DNA of 7,181 nt from Anaerolineae bacterium (lineage in GTDB: Bacteria; Chloroflexota; Anaerolineae; JAADDB01), in NCBI GenBank assembly GCA_015486895.1, contig WFQT01000140.1:1-7181 (forward strand). The letters run 5' to 3'. The notes beneath the pieces were generated by a model. The model worked only from the letters and a program-made list of their open reading frames with translations. It searched no databases and was not told the origin of the DNA. Positions 5,744-7,181 of the stretch are shown one piece after another. Positions within the stretch are counted from its first letter, which is position 1. Each line of letters opens with the position of its first letter. The position numbers and the translations under genes are program-made.

Positions 5744-6487
5744 GTGGCTGCTACGGTTACGATTCAAGAAGCTAATGGCTCGACTCCAGCGTATACGGCT
5801 GTAACAAGCATCCGATTCTGTAATGCTGACAATCCCAATCCTGGGATTGACTACCCGATGGTAGTACCTCAATCGGGGAACTCGTACAGTTTCTGGAAAA
5901 CATTGCTCCTTGATCTAGCGGGTGATTTTACCAGGATTAATAACATCCGATTCTACTCTCAGGGTGATATTGACTGGCCAATGGGGACCGGAGGTGAAGC
6001 ACGGATTGGGGCGCGCGATACAGGTGATTGGGGGATACTGATTGATAGCGAATATGCTCAGGCAAGTGGAACTGGTACAAGTGGAAATGCAATCGAGGAT
6101 CCGACGAATGGACATCCGGCATATATTGCTGATGGCGCCGCATGGGCGGCATCCACTGATTACAGCGAAGGTGACGTAGTGCACCCGACAACCTTGAATG
6201 GTTTTGTCTATGAATGTACTGCGGCCGGCACATCTGACAGCTCAGAACCAGCATGGCCCACTACTCCTGGGGATACAGTTACTGATGGTGGGGCCACATG
6301 GGAGTGTAAGGCGGTGACCGCCAATCTAAACAACTACACTAATGATAATCCCATAATCATCGATTCTGCTAATCATGATGCGGCTGGTAAGAGCAAGGCG
6401 GCTGTGTTGCAGGTGAAGCTTGCTACTGATGCTGATCATGGAGTATTCGCCTCCAAGACGTTCTGGTGGGCGTGGGACGAGATATAG
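5744..6487 (+). CDS. minor virion protein with inserted carbohydrate-binding-like module
   Basis: A 247-residue, largely beta-strand protein with a GTG start two bases after the previous stop. Residues 1-127 and 198-247 together resemble a phage structural family of the form 'ANG...T.V...F..AD.PNP...YP...G.NSY.FWK....DL.GDFT.I.N.R', ending in a long strand 'AAVLQVKLATDADHGVFASK' and 'TFWWAWDEI' (239-247). Between them, residues 134-191 form a separate module: 'W.A.TDYSEGDVVHPT', 'NGFVYECTAAGTSDSSEPAW', 'PGDTVTDGGATWEC'. This is the short three-strand aromatic module found in many phage tail and fibre proteins and related in pattern to CBM5/12-type chitin-binding domains. The host domain seems split around it. 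The protein is probably a minor head-tail or tail protein whose inserted module faces outward and may bind a glycan. The family match is from memory of sequence pattern; the ligand is unknown. Confidence 0.65.
   Translation: MAATVTIQEANGSTPAYTAVTSIRFCNADNPNPGIDYPMVVPQSGNSYSFWKTLLLDLAGDFTRINNIRFYSQGDIDWPMGTGGEARIGARDTGDWGILIDSEYAQASGTGTSGNAIEDPTNGHPAYIADGAAWAASTDYSEGDVVHPTTLNGFVYECTAAGTSDSSEPAWPTTPGDTVTDGGATWECKAVTANLNNYTNDNPIIIDSANHDAAGKSKAAVLQVKLATDADHGVFASKTFWWAWDEI
6143..6316 (+). other. inserted carbohydrate-binding-like module (CBM5/12-like pattern)
   Basis: Residues 134-191 of the 247-aa protein. Key positions: Trp134, Tyr140, Gly143-Asp144-Val145-Val146, Asn152-Gly153, Tyr156, Cys158, Ala161-Gly162, Glu168-Pro169, Trp171-Pro172, Gly176, Asp181-Gly182, Trp186. 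The two Cys (158 and 188) are placed so they could pair. Confidence 0.55.
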
Positions 6488-6492
6488 GAGGT
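6486..6492 (+). promoter_or_regulatory. ribosome binding site AGGAGGT for the last gene
   Basis: AGGAGGT overlaps the TAG stop of the previous gene (6485-6487) and ends four bases before ATG 6497. It supports that ATG as the start of the open-ended last gene. Confidence 0.75.
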
Positions 6493-6496
6493 GTAT

Positions 6497-7181
6497 ATGA
6501 GCGAGCGTACTATCAAGCGGATTTTTGGTGCCAATCCTAAAAGGTTGGTTGGGCAGATGGAAGCCACGGCTCCAATCCTAGAAGAACTTGGTCCCCTTGG
6601 GCTGCTTGCTATTGCTGGGTATTTTGCGGCTAAAGGCGCATATGATCTAGCACAGAAGATTCGTAACGCCGTTAATACTGGAAAGGACATTACCACTGCA
6701 CTTACTCCTGAGGAGTATCAAAGGGCAGCCCAAGCCGTGGAGGGAATGCGGGCTAAGGGTATGGATATTTCTGGGCTGTTTTTACCCGACAGCGTCATCG
6801 GCAGGATGCTCGCTATCGACGAAAATCTTGGGCCTGTGCCACCGAAAGGGCCTGAAAAATGCAAGTGGCTTGATAATTATATAACGCAACTATATGAGCT
6901 ATTGCGTGAAGTTAACGCAAAAAGGGTTGCTACCGGTGAGTGGCCACCAGACGCAAGAGAGCTTTACGACGAGCTGGACCAGGCGGAAGCCACATTTAAT
7001 TATGAATGTGGAAGCATGCCGTTCAGACGTAAGTGGTATGATCCCCGTAGGTTTTTCGGGGCCCGATTGACGGCGCAGGTGGAAGGGGTAGCGCCCATTA
7101 TCGGTGAGCTGGGTCCGTTGGCTCTCTTGACCATTGCTGGGTATCTTGCCGCCAAAGGCGCCTATGGTCTGGCACAAAAAA
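6497..7181 (+). CDS. unrecognised protein with repeated hydrophobic module, 3' end beyond the window
   Basis: The frame is open from ATG 6497 to the last base (228 codons, no stop), so the gene is 3'-partial. I do not recognise the family. Residues 8-54 contain a basic start (RIFGANPKRL), then an amphipathic-to-hydrophobic stretch 'LGPLGLLAIAGYFAAKGAYD' (31-50). Residues 55-180 are charged and mostly helical (for example 'TPEEYQRAAQAVEGMRAKG' and 'YITQLYELLREVNAKR'), with a Pro/Gly break at 111-119. Residues 185-228 then repeat the opening module as 'LGPLALLTIAGYLAAKGAYG'. The repeat units start about 177 residues apart. The Gly/Ala-rich hydrophobic stretch is long enough to insert in or lie on a membrane. 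In this position the gene could be a tail, tape-measure-like or ejected virion protein, but that is inference. The next copy, if any, lies outside the window. Confidence 0.8.
   Translation, partial: MSERTIKRIFGANPKRLVGQMEATAPILEELGPLGLLAIAGYFAAKGAYDLAQKIRNAVNTGKDITTALTPEEYQRAAQAVEGMRAKGMDISGLFLPDSVIGRMLAIDENLGPVPPKGPEKCKWLDNYITQLYELLREVNAKRVATGEWPPDARELYDELDQAEATFNYECGSMPFRRKWYDPRRFFGARLTAQVEGVAPIIGELGPLALLTIAGYLAAKGAYGLAQK
6518..6658 (+). repeat. hydrophobic module, copy 1
   Basis: Residues 8-54 of the last protein. From Arg16 it aligns without gaps to copy 2 for 39 residues with 28 identities; before that, copy 1 has three extra residues (NPK) after the shared 'FGA'. Confidence 0.85.
7049..7180 (+). 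repeat. hydrophobic module, copy 2 (reaches the window end)
   Basis: Residues 185-228. In the last 16 codons, six changes from copy 1 are synonymous and two change the residue (Phe to Leu, Asp to Gly). This is the pattern expected if selection keeps the protein sequence rather than of a recent DNA duplication. Confidence 0.85.

Noticed and set aside
6899..7177. 92-residue open frame on the minus strand at the window end
   Set aside because: It is antisense to the repeated module of the last gene, whose plus-strand frame is supported by a strong ribosome site and by protein-level repeat conservation.

Overview
The window looks like a slice of the late structural (virion) operon of a tailed bacteriophage (Caudoviricetes) or prophage. 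All eight genes lie on the + strand. Adjacent genes overlap by a few bases or are separated by at most 12, and Shine-Dalgarno-like stretches sit at the junctions. I see no terminator, tRNA, integrase, insertion sequence or CRISPR array. The anchor is a major capsid protein of the phage Mu gpT-like type, preceded by the 3' end of a small capsid decoration-type gene. Strong AGGAGG ribosome sites and a GTG start point to a bacterial host. Codon use is mixed and includes frequent AGG/AGA, so I cannot name the host.

Layout: (1) 3-398, 3' part of a DUF2190/decoration-like head protein, cut by the window start; (2) 411-1433, major capsid protein; (3) 1443-1826, small protein with an N-terminal helix-turn-helix-like domain, a Pro/Glu/Lys linker and a C-terminal helical tail of a kind seen next to phage capsid genes; (4) 1823-2173, small beta-sandwich-type virion protein; (5) 2175-3380, unrecognised 401-aa protein ending in two EF-hand-like loops; (6) 3381-5741, unrecognised 786-aa Trp-rich beads-on-a-string protein; (7) 5744-6487, minor virion protein with an inserted carbohydrate-binding-like module; (8) 6497 to the end, an open-ended protein with a repeated hydrophobic module.

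Genes 1 and 2 build the capsid shell, and genes 3, 4 and 7 are probably head-completion, surface or tail-interface proteins. Genes 5 and 6 fill about 3.6 kb where short head-tail connector genes would normally be expected. They appear to share a helical module ('WLLP' module): one copy in gene 5 and two in gene 6. Gene 8 repeats its own module at least twice before the window ends. The most novel content is therefore the modular set of genes 5, 6 and 8. All functional statements for those three are inference.
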